Counted from the first letter of the stretch, positions 1 through 13,022 are shown. The stretch: DNA of 64,000 nucleotides from Rheinheimera sp. SA_1 (GCF_001669775.1 NZ_LXWK01000017.1:186001-250000), one strand, 5' to 3'. A program made the numbers and translations. The notes: a model not told the origin generated them from the letters alone.

Positions 1-798
1 GCTATTGTTAGCCGCTTGCGCTCCCACCGGCCAGCCATCGAGCACATCGAAGGTCACACCGCCGCTGAGTAATGTGGCAATTGAACCCATTTCAATCCGT
101 ACCCCTTCGGCCGACATATCCAGCGCCATACCGCTGCTTTGCCAGAACCGCACATTCTCAGTCACCAGCGCATCATAAGGCGCGCGGATAAACAGCTGAT
201 AACGCATGGAACGGCCGGCGGTATCAAATTCACCAAGTTCTACCGTCCCTACGTCATAACCCCGGTATAGCACCGGATCGCCAACCGACAATGAAGTGGC
301 ATCACCACTGGTTAAAAATACCCGCACACCCGGTGCATCCGGTGGCGCGATTGGCGGACTGTCTAAAAGTTCGTAGTAAAATTTATCAGTGCTGCCTTTG
401 CCTGGTTGCAGTTCAATATAAGCACCTGATAACAATGTATTTAAGCCGGTCACGCCACCGCGGCCAACGCTTGGTTTGACCACCCACAACTGCGATTCAT
501 CGTTTAACAATGCATCACTGCCCGGATTCATCCGCGCTTTGATCACCACTTGTTTTAAATCCTGCGACAATTCCACCGAAAACACTTTACCAACATCAAC
601 ACTGCGGCTTTTGATGGCGGTTTTACCCGGAATAATACCTTCAGCGTTACTGGCTAATAAGGTCAGCGTTGGTCCTTGATTTTTATAGGTATAAACCAGC
701 ATCCAGGCGCCAATCAGCACCGCCACCACCGGAACTATCCAGATGGGTGACCACTGGGTTATTTTCCGTACCCTGGCTTTTACCGCTTGTTCAGTCAC
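1..798 (-). CDS. pqiB: PqiB-type MCE (MlaD-domain) protein, partial (3' end outside window)
   Basis: Read on the minus strand from a GTG at 798, which overlaps the pqiA stop in a GTGA arrangement; 266 codons stay open to the window edge. The N-terminus is cytoplasmic and followed by one membrane segment (about residues 16-35, with WIVPVVAVLIGAWMLVY). MCE repeats begin near residue 40, with the typical GIIPGKTAIKSRSVDVGKV and a second start at SVGDPVLYRGYDVGTV. MCE proteins of the Pqi system form periplasm-spanning tubes thought to carry lipid between inner and outer membrane. The pairing with pqiA immediately upstream supports PqiB over MlaD or YebT. The C-terminal MCE repeats and any pqiC lie beyond the window. 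Confidence 0.9.
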   Translation of the reverse strand, partial: MTEQAVKARVRKITQWSPIWIVPVVAVLIGAWMLVYTYKNQGPTLTLLASNAEGIIPGKTAIKSRSVDVGKVFSVELSQDLKQVVIKARMNPGSDALLNDESQLWVVKPSVGRGGVTGLNTLLSGAYIELQPGKGSTDKFYYELLDSPPIAPPDAPGVRVFLTSGDATSLSVGDPVLYRGYDVGTVELGEFDTAGRSMRYQLFIRAPYDALVTENVRFWQSSGMALDMSAEGVRIEMGSIATLLSGGVTFDVLDGWPVGAQAANNS

Positions 799-2081
799 TG
801 CCTTGTCTCCAGTTGTTCAGTCGGACTTGGATCCCACAATAAGCGGGGATCAAAACTCATCGCCGCCAGCATGGTGATAATCACCACACAAGCAAATACA
901 AAGGTACCCATGCCGGGATAAACACCGACCAGCGCATCAAACCGCACCAAGGCGGCTAAAATCGCCACCACCAGCACGTCGACCATCGACCAGCGGCCAA
1001 TCCAGTCGACCACCGGATACACCCAGGTGCCATGCTGACTGCGCTCACTCAGCGGCAAGGTGGTTAAATAACAAAGCCAGAACATCACAGCGATTTTCAG
1101 CACCGGGATCACCACGCTAGCCAATAACACCACAATCGCCACCGGATAAGCACCGTCCTGCCACATCAAAATAATGCCGCTGATAATGGTCGATTCGATG
1201 CTGTCGCCGAGCGAAACCGTTTCCATCATCGGCAAAAAATTGGCCGGAATATATAAAATAGTGGCGGTGAACAATAACGCTAAAGTCTTTTGGACACTGT
1301 CCGGAATACGTTGCCGCACCTTAGTGCCACAGCGGGAGCAGGTCGGTTGCTCCAGTGGCACCAACGCAGTACAGCAATTACAAACCTTGAGCTGCTGGCT
1401 TAAACCCGTCTCGCCGGCGATTTTACCTTGTACCGGTTGCGGCGCTGGTGCGATGCGCGACCATAATTCATGCCGGTCGACCACTTGAAAAGTACGCAGG
1501 TGTAACAGACAAAAAATACAAAATGCCCAAAAACTCATGCCGAGTGAGATTTCAAAATGGGTTAGTAACTTCACAAAGCTGACAATCAGACCAATCAGGA
1601 AAATATCGACCATGCTCCAGGGCTTCAGCGCATACAACAAGCGCGCAGTTTGCACCAGAGCAGGCAAGCGAATATACATGCCAAGCTTTAAGTAAACGAT
1701 GGCAATCATACAAAAGGCCGGAATTGCCTGAATAAACAACCAGACCAGAATGGCGAGCCATGGGTAATTTTCGCTCAGTAATACCGCTGAGGTATCGAGG
1801 AAATCCATATCACGATGGCTGCCTGCAGCATCCATCCCAACAAAAGGGAATAAGTTGGTCAGTACCAACATAAACAAGGCGCTGATGGCATACAAAATAG
1901 GACGAATTGCCGATTCCCGCTGCCGTGCATCCAGTTCATGACCACAACGTTGACAATCGGCTTCTTCACCGTCTTGTAGTGCTGGCAGTTGTTGCAGCAA
2001 ATCGCAATAACGGCACAACACCAGCTCGCTGGCTGGTGTTGTTATCACGTGCTGCTGTGCTGTTGACGCCTGAGTCGACAT
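795..2081 (-). CDS. pqiA: Paraquat-inducible protein A, integral membrane partner of PqiB
   Basis: 428 residues from ATG 2081; a GTG one codon earlier (2084) is also possible. Two PqiA repeats are visible. Each begins with a four-cysteine rubredoxin-like knuckle (CRYCDLL...CQRCGHEL near residues 22-50 and CNCCTALV...CSRCGTKV near 230-255) followed by about four hydrophobic segments. PqiA is the inner-membrane component thought to work with the PqiB MCE tunnel in envelope lipid transport and membrane stress resistance. The gene begins about 10 bases after the glnB stop and overlaps pqiB by 4 bases, so it should be translated from the nadE-glnB transcript. That is unlike E. coli, where pqiABC is a separate stress-induced unit. 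Confidence 0.93.
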   Translation of the reverse strand: MSTQASTAQQHVITTPASELVLCRYCDLLQQLPALQDGEEADCQRCGHELDARQRESAIRPILYAISALFMLVLTNLFPFVGMDAAGSHRDMDFLDTSAVLLSENYPWLAILVWLFIQAIPAFCMIAIVYLKLGMYIRLPALVQTARLLYALKPWSMVDIFLIGLIVSFVKLLTHFEISLGMSFWAFCIFCLLHLRTFQVVDRHELWSRIAPAPQPVQGKIAGETGLSQQLKVCNCCTALVPLEQPTCSRCGTKVRQRIPDSVQKTLALLFTATILYIPANFLPMMETVSLGDSIESTIISGIILMWQDGAYPVAIVVLLASVVIPVLKIAVMFWLCYLTTLPLSERSQHGTWVYPVVDWIGRWSMVDVLVVAILAALVRFDALVGVYPGMGTFVFACVVIITMLAAMSFDPRLLWDPSPTEQLETRQ

Positions 2082-2091
2082 CACAACAGGC

Positions 2092-4061
<1,970 letters not shown>

Positions 4062-4252
4062 AAAGCTGCGCTCTTTAAGAAAAATTCCGCGCTATGGTAG
4101 CGATTTTCAGCACTATTCTCAAATTGAGTTGTGCCGGGGCAGACATTTTGCATCAACAGCTTCCGGCAAGCTGGAGTTTATTTTTTGTCGGGTCGGGGTC
4201 TTTTGCCGAATTAACTTTACATATTTGCTACCTTAAAAATTACCCACTATGG

Positions 4253-4336
4253 TTAGGCGATGCTGCAATGTGTGATGCAGCATGCAGAACTCAGTAAATA
4301 AAGCGAATCAAACGGTGCACGGATTGCATCGCCTAA
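4253..4336 (+). promoter_or_regulatory. Structured leader with two mutually exclusive stems before the fimT-like gene
   Basis: An 11-bp inverted repeat (4253-4263 TTAGGCGATGC with 4326-4336 GCATCGCCTAA) closes an 84-base region that ends at the ribosome site AAAAGGA of the gene starting at 4352. An alternative 8-bp hairpin (4260-4267 ATGCTGCA with 4276-4283 TGCAGCAT) uses part of the same left arm, so the two stems compete. This is compatible with a regulatory switch or an RNA stability element. It does not match the c-di-GMP or other riboswitch cores I know. The rest of 4062-4252 holds nothing I recognise. Confidence 0.35.
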
Positions 4337-4351
4337 GAAAAGGATTTCCTT

Positions 4352-4927
4352 ATGCCCTGTCCCAACACGACCCGTACAACAGTTTTTCACCACGCAATAC
4401 ACCACCCGGCATATCATTCAAGGTTTTATCCACGCCAAGCTGGCTTTAGCCTGCTTGAATTATTGATCGTGTTTAATTTACTTGGATTGATGCTGGCCAT
4501 TGGTTGGCCGTCCTTACAGGAAATGTTGGCGAGACAACAGGCACAAAGTTATATCCGTCAGTTTCAGCAACACTTAAATTTTGCCCGGATTATGGCCATC
4601 AGTTCCGGGCGTATGGTGACTTTCTGCCCCTGGCATGAAGGGGAGTGCCTGAATCAGTGGTGGCAAATCCCGATCCAAATCCAAATCAATCAGCAACAGA
4701 AAAATACCGAACTGCAGTTATTGCGGCTACTGGATCGGCCAAAAGATGCACATTGGCTCTATTACAACCGCGAGCAAATTCAGTTTCGACAAGACGGCAG
4801 CCTGCAAGCCCTACAAAACGGTACTTTTATCTATTGTGCCAAACAATACAGCTGGCATTACACCCTAACGTTAAGTCAGGCGGGTCGTAGTCAAAGCGAA
4901 TTTGTACCAACACCTTGTCCACATTGA
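4352..4927 (+). CDS. FimT/GspH-type minor pseudopilin (second minor-pilin set)
   Basis: 191 residues. A 31-residue leader ends in a class III prepilin peptidase site, QAG|FSLLELLIVF, with Glu at mature position 5 and a hydrophobic helix after it. The rest matches the GspH/FimT layout: a helix with FARIMAISSGRMVTFCP, then a small beta domain ending in cysteines. Such proteins prime assembly of the type IV pilus tip. A clear AAAAGGA site precedes the ATG. It is convergent with the second pilin operon (9039-5044), which has V, W, X, Y and E homologues but no FimU/FimT, so this gene probably supplies the missing subunit. The leader is longer than usual; no later ATG precedes the cleavage site. 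Confidence 0.85.
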   Translation: MPCPNTTRTTVFHHAIHHPAYHSRFYPRQAGFSLLELLIVFNLLGLMLAIGWPSLQEMLARQQAQSYIRQFQQHLNFARIMAISSGRMVTFCPWHEGECLNQWWQIPIQIQINQQQKNTELQLLRLLDRPKDAHWLYYNREQIQFRQDGSLQALQNGTFIYCAKQYSWHYTLTLSQAGRSQSEFVPTPCPH

Positions 4928-4943
4928 CTGGGCTTGCAATGTA

Positions 4944-4975
4944 CCCGTTACCCTTGCCGCTGCAGGGGTAACGGG
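4944..4975. terminator. Hairpin between convergent pilin genes
   Basis: A perfect 10-bp inverted repeat CCCGTTACCC / GGGTAACGGG with a 12-base loop lies 16 bases after the fimT-like stop and about 70 bases after the stop of the facing pilE-like gene. It has no strong T-run on either side, so a transcript-end hairpin rather than a classical terminator is the best reading. Confidence 0.45.
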
Positions 4976-5043
4976 CAGGTAACCTGAGCAAAGGGCTGTC
5001 ACTGCTGATGATCGGACTACAGTCAGCAACTGGTCAATCGTAG

Positions 5044-5504
5044 TTACTGCTGCCAGCAATCGGGCGCTGGCGTACTTTCTTTAATGCCGTACTGATCAAG
5101 TTTGAACTGCACACAGTCTGTATCTGCAAGCTGTGGTCCGGCAGCATCAGCAATCAACCGATAACCGTCCGCTGTCAGTTCAGCAGAAATAACAAATCGT
5201 CCGGAACCGATCAAATAACTGGTTGTAGGGTAACCCAGCTCGGTAAGATCACCGGTATACCGAGCCTGTTCTGCTAACAACAGTTGTTGCAGGCTGGCAA
5301 GTTTGAGCAGCTCACCACTTGCTTCCAACCGGTAGCTGTTCAGCACATATTGTTGATAACCGGGCAGGACAATCGATAGCAGTAGTCCGATGACGGCAAT
5401 CACCACCATGATTTCAATCAATACAAAACCTGCTAATGCTGATAGTGCAGCTAAAGGTGCGACAGAATGCGCGACAATGGGTGTTGAATCATCTGCGGCA
5501 CGCA

Positions 5505-5505
<1 letters not shown>
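5044..5505 (-). CDS. PilE-like minor pilin (second set)
   Basis: 153 residues from ATG 5505, chosen because GGAGG lies 7 bases upstream; TTG 5508 is also in frame. The prepilin site is SALAG|FVLIEIMVVIAVIGLLLSI: Glu5 is kept, but Val replaces the usual Thr/Ser at mature position 2 and the leader is long (about 26 residues). The mature part resembles short PilE/TT1218-type minor pilins, with one cysteine pair near the C-terminus (DTDCVQF and PDCWQQ). It is the last gene of the second cluster and overlaps the pilY1-like gene by one base (TGATG). By synteny it corresponds to pilE (9280-9702). Confidence 0.82.
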
Positions 5506-7168
<1,663 letters not shown>

Positions 7169-7172
<4 letters not shown>

Positions 7173-7522
7173 AACGCCTCCTGCGGTAGTTGCAGCTCGG
7201 TCGTCAGTACCAGGCTGCTCCAGGCTGTCAACTGTTCGTGTTGGTTGCTTTGCTCCACCCAGCGACAACGGGTGGCAGGTTCAGACCAGACGGCAAGTTC
7301 CGCCGGACAAATAACCAGCTCACCGGTACCGGTCATTTGCGAATACCTGCTAATCTGCTGCAAATGTAAAGCTTTTGCGAGTTTCAGCTGCTGCAACTGT
7401 TGCTGCCCGGCAATACCAATTTTCTGGCTGAGAAGCCCAATCAATAACGCGCTGAGCGCCATTGAGCTGACCATTGCGATAAAACACAAACACAGGATCA
7501 GTACAAATCCATCTGATTTCAT
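7169..7522 (-). CDS. PilX-like minor pilin (second set)
   Basis: 117 residues from ATG 7522, with AAGGAG six bases upstream; GTG 7525 is the alternative. The N-terminus is KSDGFVLILCLCFIAMVSSM, a hydrophobic helix directly after a Gly-Phe pair, without Glu at position 5. Members of the PilX/PilX_N group also lack this residue. The protein is shorter than PilX in the first cluster (about 171 residues). It has two cysteines (VICPAEL, TRCRWVE) that could pair. The stop overlaps the start of the pilY1-like gene by 4 bases. The assignment rests on the helix, the size and the gene order V-W-X-Y-E. Confidence 0.7.
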
Positions 7523-7538
7523 CACTCACTCCTTTGAG

Positions 7539-8549
7539 TTAAAGATTATTAAAAGTGACAGCACTTGACACTAACAACCGGCGATATTGATCGCCTGGCG
7601 CCTTGTACAGTCGTTGCCCCAACTGATACTGCTGCACATTGGTATAGGTAAGATCTGCGGTGATACTGCGTAGCAGTACATAAAACCGCAGCTGGATGAT
7701 TTTGCCACTTTGCCCAAGCCAGACCGCATCCGGGATCTGATCGGACGGTTTGCTGTAGTCCATCTGACCATCAAAATTACTGTCGACCCCCAGTTCAAAA
7801 TGCAACATTTCCACCCCATCAATCACCGAACTGGTATCCATCGCCAACTGACCGGATAACTGCCGTACTAACCGTTTGCGCATCAGTACCGGGATGTTCT
7901 TACCTTCGTGTTTTTGCAGCGCGACATACCAAAGTTGATGCACATAAGGCCAATAGGTTGCTGCTGGATAAAGCCCAGAGCTGTGCAAGGCGACAAAGCT
8001 GGCGTGCCGTTGATATTGCTGCAAATAAACCCGGTTGGCTTTCAGTTCAGCTTTGAATACCGGCGCTCCGGCCAAACGTTTTAATTGCAAAAAATCGGAG
8101 CCTTTGCGTGCGACCGTCAGACAACCAGGCGTACCAATATGACCAACAGTACCGCTGTAAATACCGACAAAACCTTGGTGTAATTTGGGAAAACTACCGC
8201 TATCAAGCGGACCTGAACAATCGGCGGTTGGGGTCATTAAAGTTGTAGGCGGTAACTCTTCAAGCTGAAAACCGGCCCAGAAGTTCTGATTCAGCAGTTC
8301 CTGTTGCATAAAACTCAGCACAAATTGTGCACTTTGCTGTAACTCGCTCAGTTGGGTAGTCTGAATAAAAGCGCGGTAATTCCATTGCCAGCCGGCAATC
8401 AACATTAAGGTACAGAGCAGACCCAACGCCATGCTGACCATCGCTTCAATTAAGGTCCAACCGTTGCGGCCAACGCCGACTGTGCGGCTAATTCCAACAG
8501 TGCAGCCAGTGTCAACAATACGAATAGTGCGAACATAGATCGGTTGCAT
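7539..8549 (-). CDS. PilW-like minor pilin (second set)
   Basis: 336 residues from ATG 8549, with GGGGGAG six bases upstream; a longer frame to 8582 would overlap the upstream gene. The prepilin site is GRNG|WTLIEAMVSMALGLL, with Trp instead of Phe at mature position 1 and Glu5 kept. Like PilW it has QLSELQQSAQFVLSFMQQEL after the helix and a long C-terminal domain ending in strand-rich repeats (IQLRFYVLLRS). DSNFDGQMDYS looks like an acidic metal-binding type loop. It is one base from the upstream pilV-like stop and 16 bases from the pilX-like start, consistent with translational coupling. Confidence 0.8.
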   Translation of the reverse strand: MQPIYVRTIRIVDTGCTVGISRTVGVGRNGWTLIEAMVSMALGLLCTLMLIAGWQWNYRAFIQTTQLSELQQSAQFVLSFMQQELLNQNFWAGFQLEELPPTTLMTPTADCSGPLDSGSFPKLHQGFVGIYSGTVGHIGTPGCLTVARKGSDFLQLKRLAGAPVFKAELKANRVYLQQYQRHASFVALHSSGLYPAATYWPYVHQLWYVALQKHEGKNIPVLMRKRLVRQLSGQLAMDTSSVIDGVEMLHFELGVDSNFDGQMDYSKPSDQIPDAVWLGQSGKIIQLRFYVLLRSITADLTYTNVQQYQLGQRLYKAPGDQYRRLLVSSAVTFNNL

Positions 8550-8550
8550 A

Positions 8551-9039
8551 TCAGACTCCCCCGCCTGCACGTAACGCGACATGGGAAAAACTGGCAGGGA
8601 GTGGACACAAGGTTGATTTAGCGGGGAATTTGCTAGCCGTTACCCCGCGCCAACTTAACTGAATTTCCGGTTGGTCGGCGCCCGCCACAATACAAAGCTG
8701 CGCCGAAGGTAAGCCGGAAGAAGAGTCAGAAAGCAGCACTGAAAGTTGTTGCTGAACTTGGGCTTGCAACAATTGCTCTGCGTTACATTGCGCGACATCC
8801 TGGCACAACACCACGGCAGCAGGAGCTTGATCAAAGTTGCCGTGAAAAGACGGTGCTGCAGCCGGCACCGACTGCAACGAAGCGGCAACATCCATCACCA
8901 TCGCCGTCGCCAGTAAACGTTGTGTTGCCAGAAGTACCTGCTGCCGCGCATACACCTGACTGGCCAGCGCGCCAAGCATGCCCATGCCAAACAACAACAG
9001 GCACAACAGCACTTCAATGAGGGTAAATCCTTTGGTCAT
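8551..9039 (-). CDS. PilV-like minor pilin (second set, first gene)
   Basis: 162 residues. A very short leader precedes TKG|FTLIEVLLCLLLFGMGML, a canonical prepilin site with Glu5, followed by ALASQVYARQQ, the PilV-type continuation (compare GLQTANLRNTQ in pilV at 14524). Three or more cysteines in the C-terminal half could form disulfides. AAGGAT lies 6 bases before the ATG. It is the first gene of the second operon. The AT-rich 9040-9180 region upstream must hold its promoter, but I could not fix boxes there. Confidence 0.82.
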   Translation of the reverse strand: MTKGFTLIEVLLCLLLFGMGMLGALASQVYARQQVLLATQRLLATAMVMDVAASLQSVPAAAPSFHGNFDQAPAAVVLCQDVAQCNAEQLLQAQVQQQLSVLLSDSSSGLPSAQLCIVAGADQPEIQLSWRGVTASKFPAKSTLCPLPASFSHVALRAGGGV

Positions 9040-9182
9040 TGGTGTATCCTTGCACCAATCAATAGACCATTAAATTTAATCATTAATTTACATTTATCAA
9101 ACAAATTATGGTAAATATTTTAATCTGATGAAAAAACATTGGCTTAGTACTGAGCGTGTCATCGCAGATAATTGAGCCACCA

Positions 9183-9219
9183 GCAAAAAAAATGCCAGTC
9201 ACTTTTAATGACTGGCATT
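9183..9219 (-). terminator. Rho-independent terminator after pilE
   Basis: A perfect 11-bp stem (9191-9201 AATGCCAGTCA with 9209-9219), 7-base loop, followed on the minus strand by a run of eight T. It lies about 60 bases after the pilE stop and separates the two minor-pilin operons, so the second set should have its own promoter. Confidence 0.9.
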
Positions 9220-9279
9220 CCATTTCGGGGTCATTTAAAGAATATCGCCGTTATCCAGCAATGTATTCATCAGCTGATT

Positions 9280-9702
9280 TTACCAACATTCCCGGACTTT
9301 CTCTGCAGTTCCAGACCCTGCAGCAGTGCGGGCTCCAGCTTGATTCAGCGTTAAAATACCACAGCTGGTGTCCTTCGCCTGTGCGTTTATCGGCGTCGCA
9401 GTCAAAGTAAAGGTTTGCGCCGTTGCAACCAGACTTAAGGTATAAAAACTTTCTAAATCATTGCGACAGCTACTTGCAGGCAATTCAGTCGCCACCCCGG
9501 CATTATCTTCGCTGTAATCCATGTTGGTGGTGTAAACCCGCTCCATAAACTGCGCCATTTCAACCACGCAGGATGTCGCTGTTGTACGCCTGGTATTTAA
9601 CATATGGCTGTTATATGACGGTAGCGCCACGGCAACAATAATCCCAATAATCGTTACGGCGACCATCAGTTCCATCAGACTAAAACCACGTTGTTGTCGC
9701 AT
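9280..9702 (-). CDS. pilE: PilE-type minor pilin
   Basis: 140 residues from ATG 9702, chosen over 9714 because GGAG is 6 bases upstream and the resulting leader MRQQRG is the usual six residues. The site is G|FSLMELMVAVTIIGIIVAVALPSY, with Glu5. The globular part has two cysteine pairs (ATSCVVEM, SSCRNDL, DTSCGIL, RECW), the last pair enclosing a typical D-region. In Pseudomonas, PilE with FimU, PilV, PilW, PilX and PilY1 forms the priming tip complex of the type IV pilus. The gene follows pilY1 almost without spacing and ends the first minor-pilin operon before a strong terminator. Confidence 0.92.
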   Translation of the reverse strand: MRQQRGFSLMELMVAVTIIGIIVAVALPSYNSHMLNTRRTTATSCVVEMAQFMERVYTTNMDYSEDNAGVATELPASSCRNDLESFYTLSLVATAQTFTLTATPINAQAKDTSCGILTLNQAGARTAAGSGTAEKVRECW

Positions 9703-9713
9703 CTGAAACTCCA

Positions 9714-12700
9714 TTAGTTACTAATCTCATGCCAGGATTGCAGGCCACTGTTTTTATTAACGTTCGCCGGTTCTTCACAGACATTGGCGTTCTCACAGTT
9801 GACTAAGGCCATCACCTTGTCACCTTTTTTAGCGAAGGTCACCACACTGTTCATACTACCGACTTTAATACCGCTGACTTCGACCATTTCTGTTCCGACT
9901 TTTACCTGGTCGTCAGTACTAAAATCTTCATCATCGCTGGTATCAAAAAAGGTTTTTTTCAACCGGCCACCCACATAAGGCGACACCGCCATCACATAAC
10001 CTGAACCGGTTGGATTACAGACATTGGTATCAGGGATCATGGTGTTCATCACTAAATCACCACCAATCACCACTGGTAAATCCACAATCCGTTCCCGCGC
10101 GTCAATTAAATCCATATACCAGCCTTTTTTCGCTGGGTCCAAGGTATTGGCAGCCGTCACCACCCGGTCGTCCCCAACTTTTGTCATGGTCCGTTGCACC
10201 AGCTCCGAACGGGAGCTCACCGTTGGTCCATCAATAATGCCATACCAGGTTTGAGTTTGGGTATCGCTTGGGTCGTCCTGATTTAAGTATTGACCTGTAC
10301 CAAAAAACACCCAGCTTTTACCGGTTTTCGGGTCAATACTGCTCATCACACCGCCAGTAATTTTCTGACGGTTGCCGCTAGAGTCTTTGGCCTGAAACAA
10401 TGGTTGCCCAGAATTTGCAATTGCCCAGCTACTGGTCGACGCCGCCGATAAGTCAAATTTCCAAACGTTACCGTGTAAATCACCACCATAAACCCAGTCG
10501 ACACTGCCGTCAGAATCGATATCCAGCACATTCACTTCTGAGATACCGTTAGGATCAACAGCAGTACCGGCTGATGTCGGCAATTTAGCTAAGATGTTGC
10601 CAGTTTTAACATCAATCACTAACAATCCGGATTTGTGGGTACTGTTATTAATGCCATAACCCACCAGAATGGCCCAGTCGCCGGACTCCATTCGTTGAAT
10701 TTGTGGTTTCCCTAAATAAACTCCCATTTCAGTATATGATTTATCCCACAATACTTTATTACCATCGACCTTTGTCGGATCTGTGACATCAATCGCATAT
10801 AAACTGTTGCCCCCCCTGCCCATGCCACCGATCAGGATACTCTTCCAACTGCCATCAATGTAAACATCTGCAACAACTGGCGAGCCATCAACCGAAAATT
10901 GGTGTAAGTATTTTGGGTCAGAGTAGAGCTTCAACAAATTAAAATCGCCACTGATTGGAGCCATCACCGCCGCAGGAATAAATGCAAAAACTTCCACGCC
11001 GGTTTCAGAATTAAACGCATGCACCATGCCATCGTTGCCGCCGACATAAAGAACTGAATCTCTAGCTTTTACGGGTCCATTGATAAAGGCACGATAGTCG
11101 GCGGCTCCGGGCCAGCTAAAGCGGTGATAACTCATATCAATAGGCTCGCCTGTCAGCTCAGGCGATGAATTTACGAAATCACCTAACACTGACATGCGGG
11201 TACGATAGATACCACTGTTTATTTTTTCTTTGGATCTATCGCCGCGCAAATAATCGACAATCAACTCCTCGCCACCCAGTCCTTTATCACCCAATGCTTT
11301 TTTTTCTGCAACAGTCAGATCTGCCCAGGTAAAGTTACGTGCTTTTGTGCTGCCATTTCCGACCAGAATATTACGATCATCTGGGGCTGGCACTTTCTCG
11401 CTGGCCTTCCACACTGGTTTTTTAATGTCTTTGACATCGTAAGACCATAAATCACCAGCCCATTTTCCGGCCTCATACCGAGCCTGATATAAATTGGATT
11501 CTGTTTGCAACGAGTTAATTGCAGTAGCAGCAATATTTGAAGCTGCTCCAGTCCGCCCTTCGATGTCACTTAAAGTTTTAACCAATCCGCTGACAAAGGT
11601 TTTCGGGTCACTGGCGCTAAAAAAGCCACCCCAGCTATTTACACTTGCGTGGAAAAGATCATTAACTTTATTCTGCTGGGCGTTGCCCCCCCACCAATTC
11701 ACGGCAGAGCCAGCACCGACAGCCTCCAATGTTACTTTTTCATCCAGTGAACCGCTAACACCTAACCCAACGCCAAATGTCACCATATGCTGCCAAAATG
11801 CTGGGTTGGTACCTAGTGTGCCTAGTATTGGCACTGTATTGTCCAAATCTGGCCTTAAGTCTGTTTTCCAGTACTTCATCGCAACGTCGGCCAAACTATT
11901 TGAATTTCCGTCTTTATAAGGATTAACAGCTTTATATGTATATGGTGGAAGCTTTGGGCTAGTCATCGTCACACCATCTGTACCGTCTTGATTACCGACA
12001 CTTGAAATACTGTCACTGTAATAACCATCAGTCATTAGAATGGCGAAATTCTGCCGGCATTCTACTAATGCCGATGTCGAACTGGCAGGATTTGTTCTCC
12101 AAGGTTCGTCTTTGATAAAATATTGACCAGCAGCATTCAAAGCCCCAATCAACGGGGTGCCGCCATCAGCTGTTTTATTGTGTAGCCAGGTGAAAAAACC
12201 ACTGCGACTAGTGCCAGTAAAAGGGGCCACGCTTGAGCTAATCACACCACTGGTATTCAATGCCCCATAACCAATCCTGGTGACTTTACCTTGCTCTTGA
12301 AACGCTTCAGATACACCGGCCTTTGATGACATTAATCGAGTGCGGTAAAACGAAAACCAGTTGGCGAAATTTTGTCGCTGTGCTGCAGTCTGACTTGACA
12401 TTAGCACCAGGTCATAACAGCTGTCTGACATTGCGCTCGAAGTACAACCATCGATATACTTAAAATAAAAAGCTGTACCATCACTGGTACTGGAAGTACT
12501 GCTGCTGATGGTAAAACCAGTAGAACTACTCGGATAATAATAGTCCGCAATTAAGGCCCGATATTCATCACTAAGGTCGATTTTTGAAGATGAGGTATTG
12601 TAGCCATTGTGAGGGGCATTGGTGTAAGAAGGCGTGTCATAATACGTAATACCATCGGGTTTAAATGGGACTTTATAGGTAGTTTCAGGGTTGTAATACA

Positions 12701-13022
12701 CCTTGTTTAAGTGGCTAGAAGCCAGATATTTACGGCCAGTAGCCCGGCAAAGCCGAACATTTGCGCCGGCATAAGGTGTAGTGCTTGAGGTAGTGCAATT
12801 TGAAGTCAGGTTAAAATTGCTGTCCAACTCATCCGGCATAAAGCCCCAGCGCATCGAACCCGAATCATCAAGAATAAACATAATATTCGAAGGAACCGCG
12901 GTTCCGGTCTCCAGCGGCACGGTCGAAATATCAATCGCCGCCTCGGCAGTACAAGCGCCAAAGGCCATGCTGAGTAACAACCAACTATATGTGCGGGTAT
13001 TGTTCGTTTTCTGAAGCGACAT
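9714..13022 (-). CDS. pilY1: Type IV pilus tip protein PilY1
   Basis: 1102 residues. A signal peptide (about residues 13-29) is followed by a von Willebrand A-type domain with the metal site D52-x-S54-x-S56 (FILDDSGSM) and LMTDGYYSD. The C-terminal half is the PilY1 beta-propeller (VLYVGGNDGMVHAFNSETG, AIDVTDPTKVDGNKVLW) with the calcium loop DIDSDGSVD near residues 832-840. PilY1 sits at the pilus tip, acts in adhesion and mechanosensing, and with calcium controls extension and retraction. Length is close to Pseudomonas PilY1 (about 1160). AGGAG lies 7 bases before the ATG. It lies between pilX (24-base gap) and pilE in the AlgR-type pilin operon. Confidence 0.95.
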   Translation of the reverse strand: MSLQKTNNTRTYSWLLLSMAFGACTAEAAIDISTVPLETGTAVPSNIMFILDDSGSMRWGFMPDELDSNFNLTSNCTTSSTTPYAGANVRLCRATGRKYLASSHLNKVYYNPETTYKVPFKPDGITYYDTPSYTNAPHNGYNTSSSKIDLSDEYRALIADYYYPSSSTGFTISSSTSSTSDGTAFYFKYIDGCTSSAMSDSCYDLVLMSSQTAAQRQNFANWFSFYRTRLMSSKAGVSEAFQEQGKVTRIGYGALNTSGVISSSVAPFTGTSRSGFFTWLHNKTADGGTPLIGALNAAGQYFIKDEPWRTNPASSTSALVECRQNFAILMTDGYYSDSISSVGNQDGTDGVTMTSPKLPPYTYKAVNPYKDGNSNSLADVAMKYWKTDLRPDLDNTVPILGTLGTNPAFWQHMVTFGVGLGVSGSLDEKVTLEAVGAGSAVNWWGGNAQQNKVNDLFHASVNSWGGFFSASDPKTFVSGLVKTLSDIEGRTGAASNIAATAINSLQTESNLYQARYEAGKWAGDLWSYDVKDIKKPVWKASEKVPAPDDRNILVGNGSTKARNFTWADLTVAEKKALGDKGLGGEELIVDYLRGDRSKEKINSGIYRTRMSVLGDFVNSSPELTGEPIDMSYHRFSWPGAADYRAFINGPVKARDSVLYVGGNDGMVHAFNSETGVEVFAFIPAAVMAPISGDFNLLKLYSDPKYLHQFSVDGSPVVADVYIDGSWKSILIGGMGRGGNSLYAIDVTDPTKVDGNKVLWDKSYTEMGVYLGKPQIQRMESGDWAILVGYGINNSTHKSGLLVIDVKTGNILAKLPTSAGTAVDPNGISEVNVLDIDSDGSVDWVYGGDLHGNVWKFDLSAASTSSWAIANSGQPLFQAKDSSGNRQKITGGVMSSIDPKTGKSWVFFGTGQYLNQDDPSDTQTQTWYGIIDGPTVSSRSELVQRTMTKVGDDRVVTAANTLDPAKKGWYMDLIDARERIVDLPVVIGGDLVMNTMIPDTNVCNPTGSGYVMAVSPYVGGRLKKTFFDTSDDEDFSTDDQVKVGTEMVEVSGIKVGSMNSVVTFAKKGDKVMALVNCENANVCEEPANVNKNSGLQSWHEISN

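Noticed and set aside
4253-4336. TTAGGCG...CGCCTAA looked like an integron attC site
   Set aside because: The core and inverse-core order is wrong, the right end is CTAAG instead of CTAAC, and no cassettes or integrase are near.
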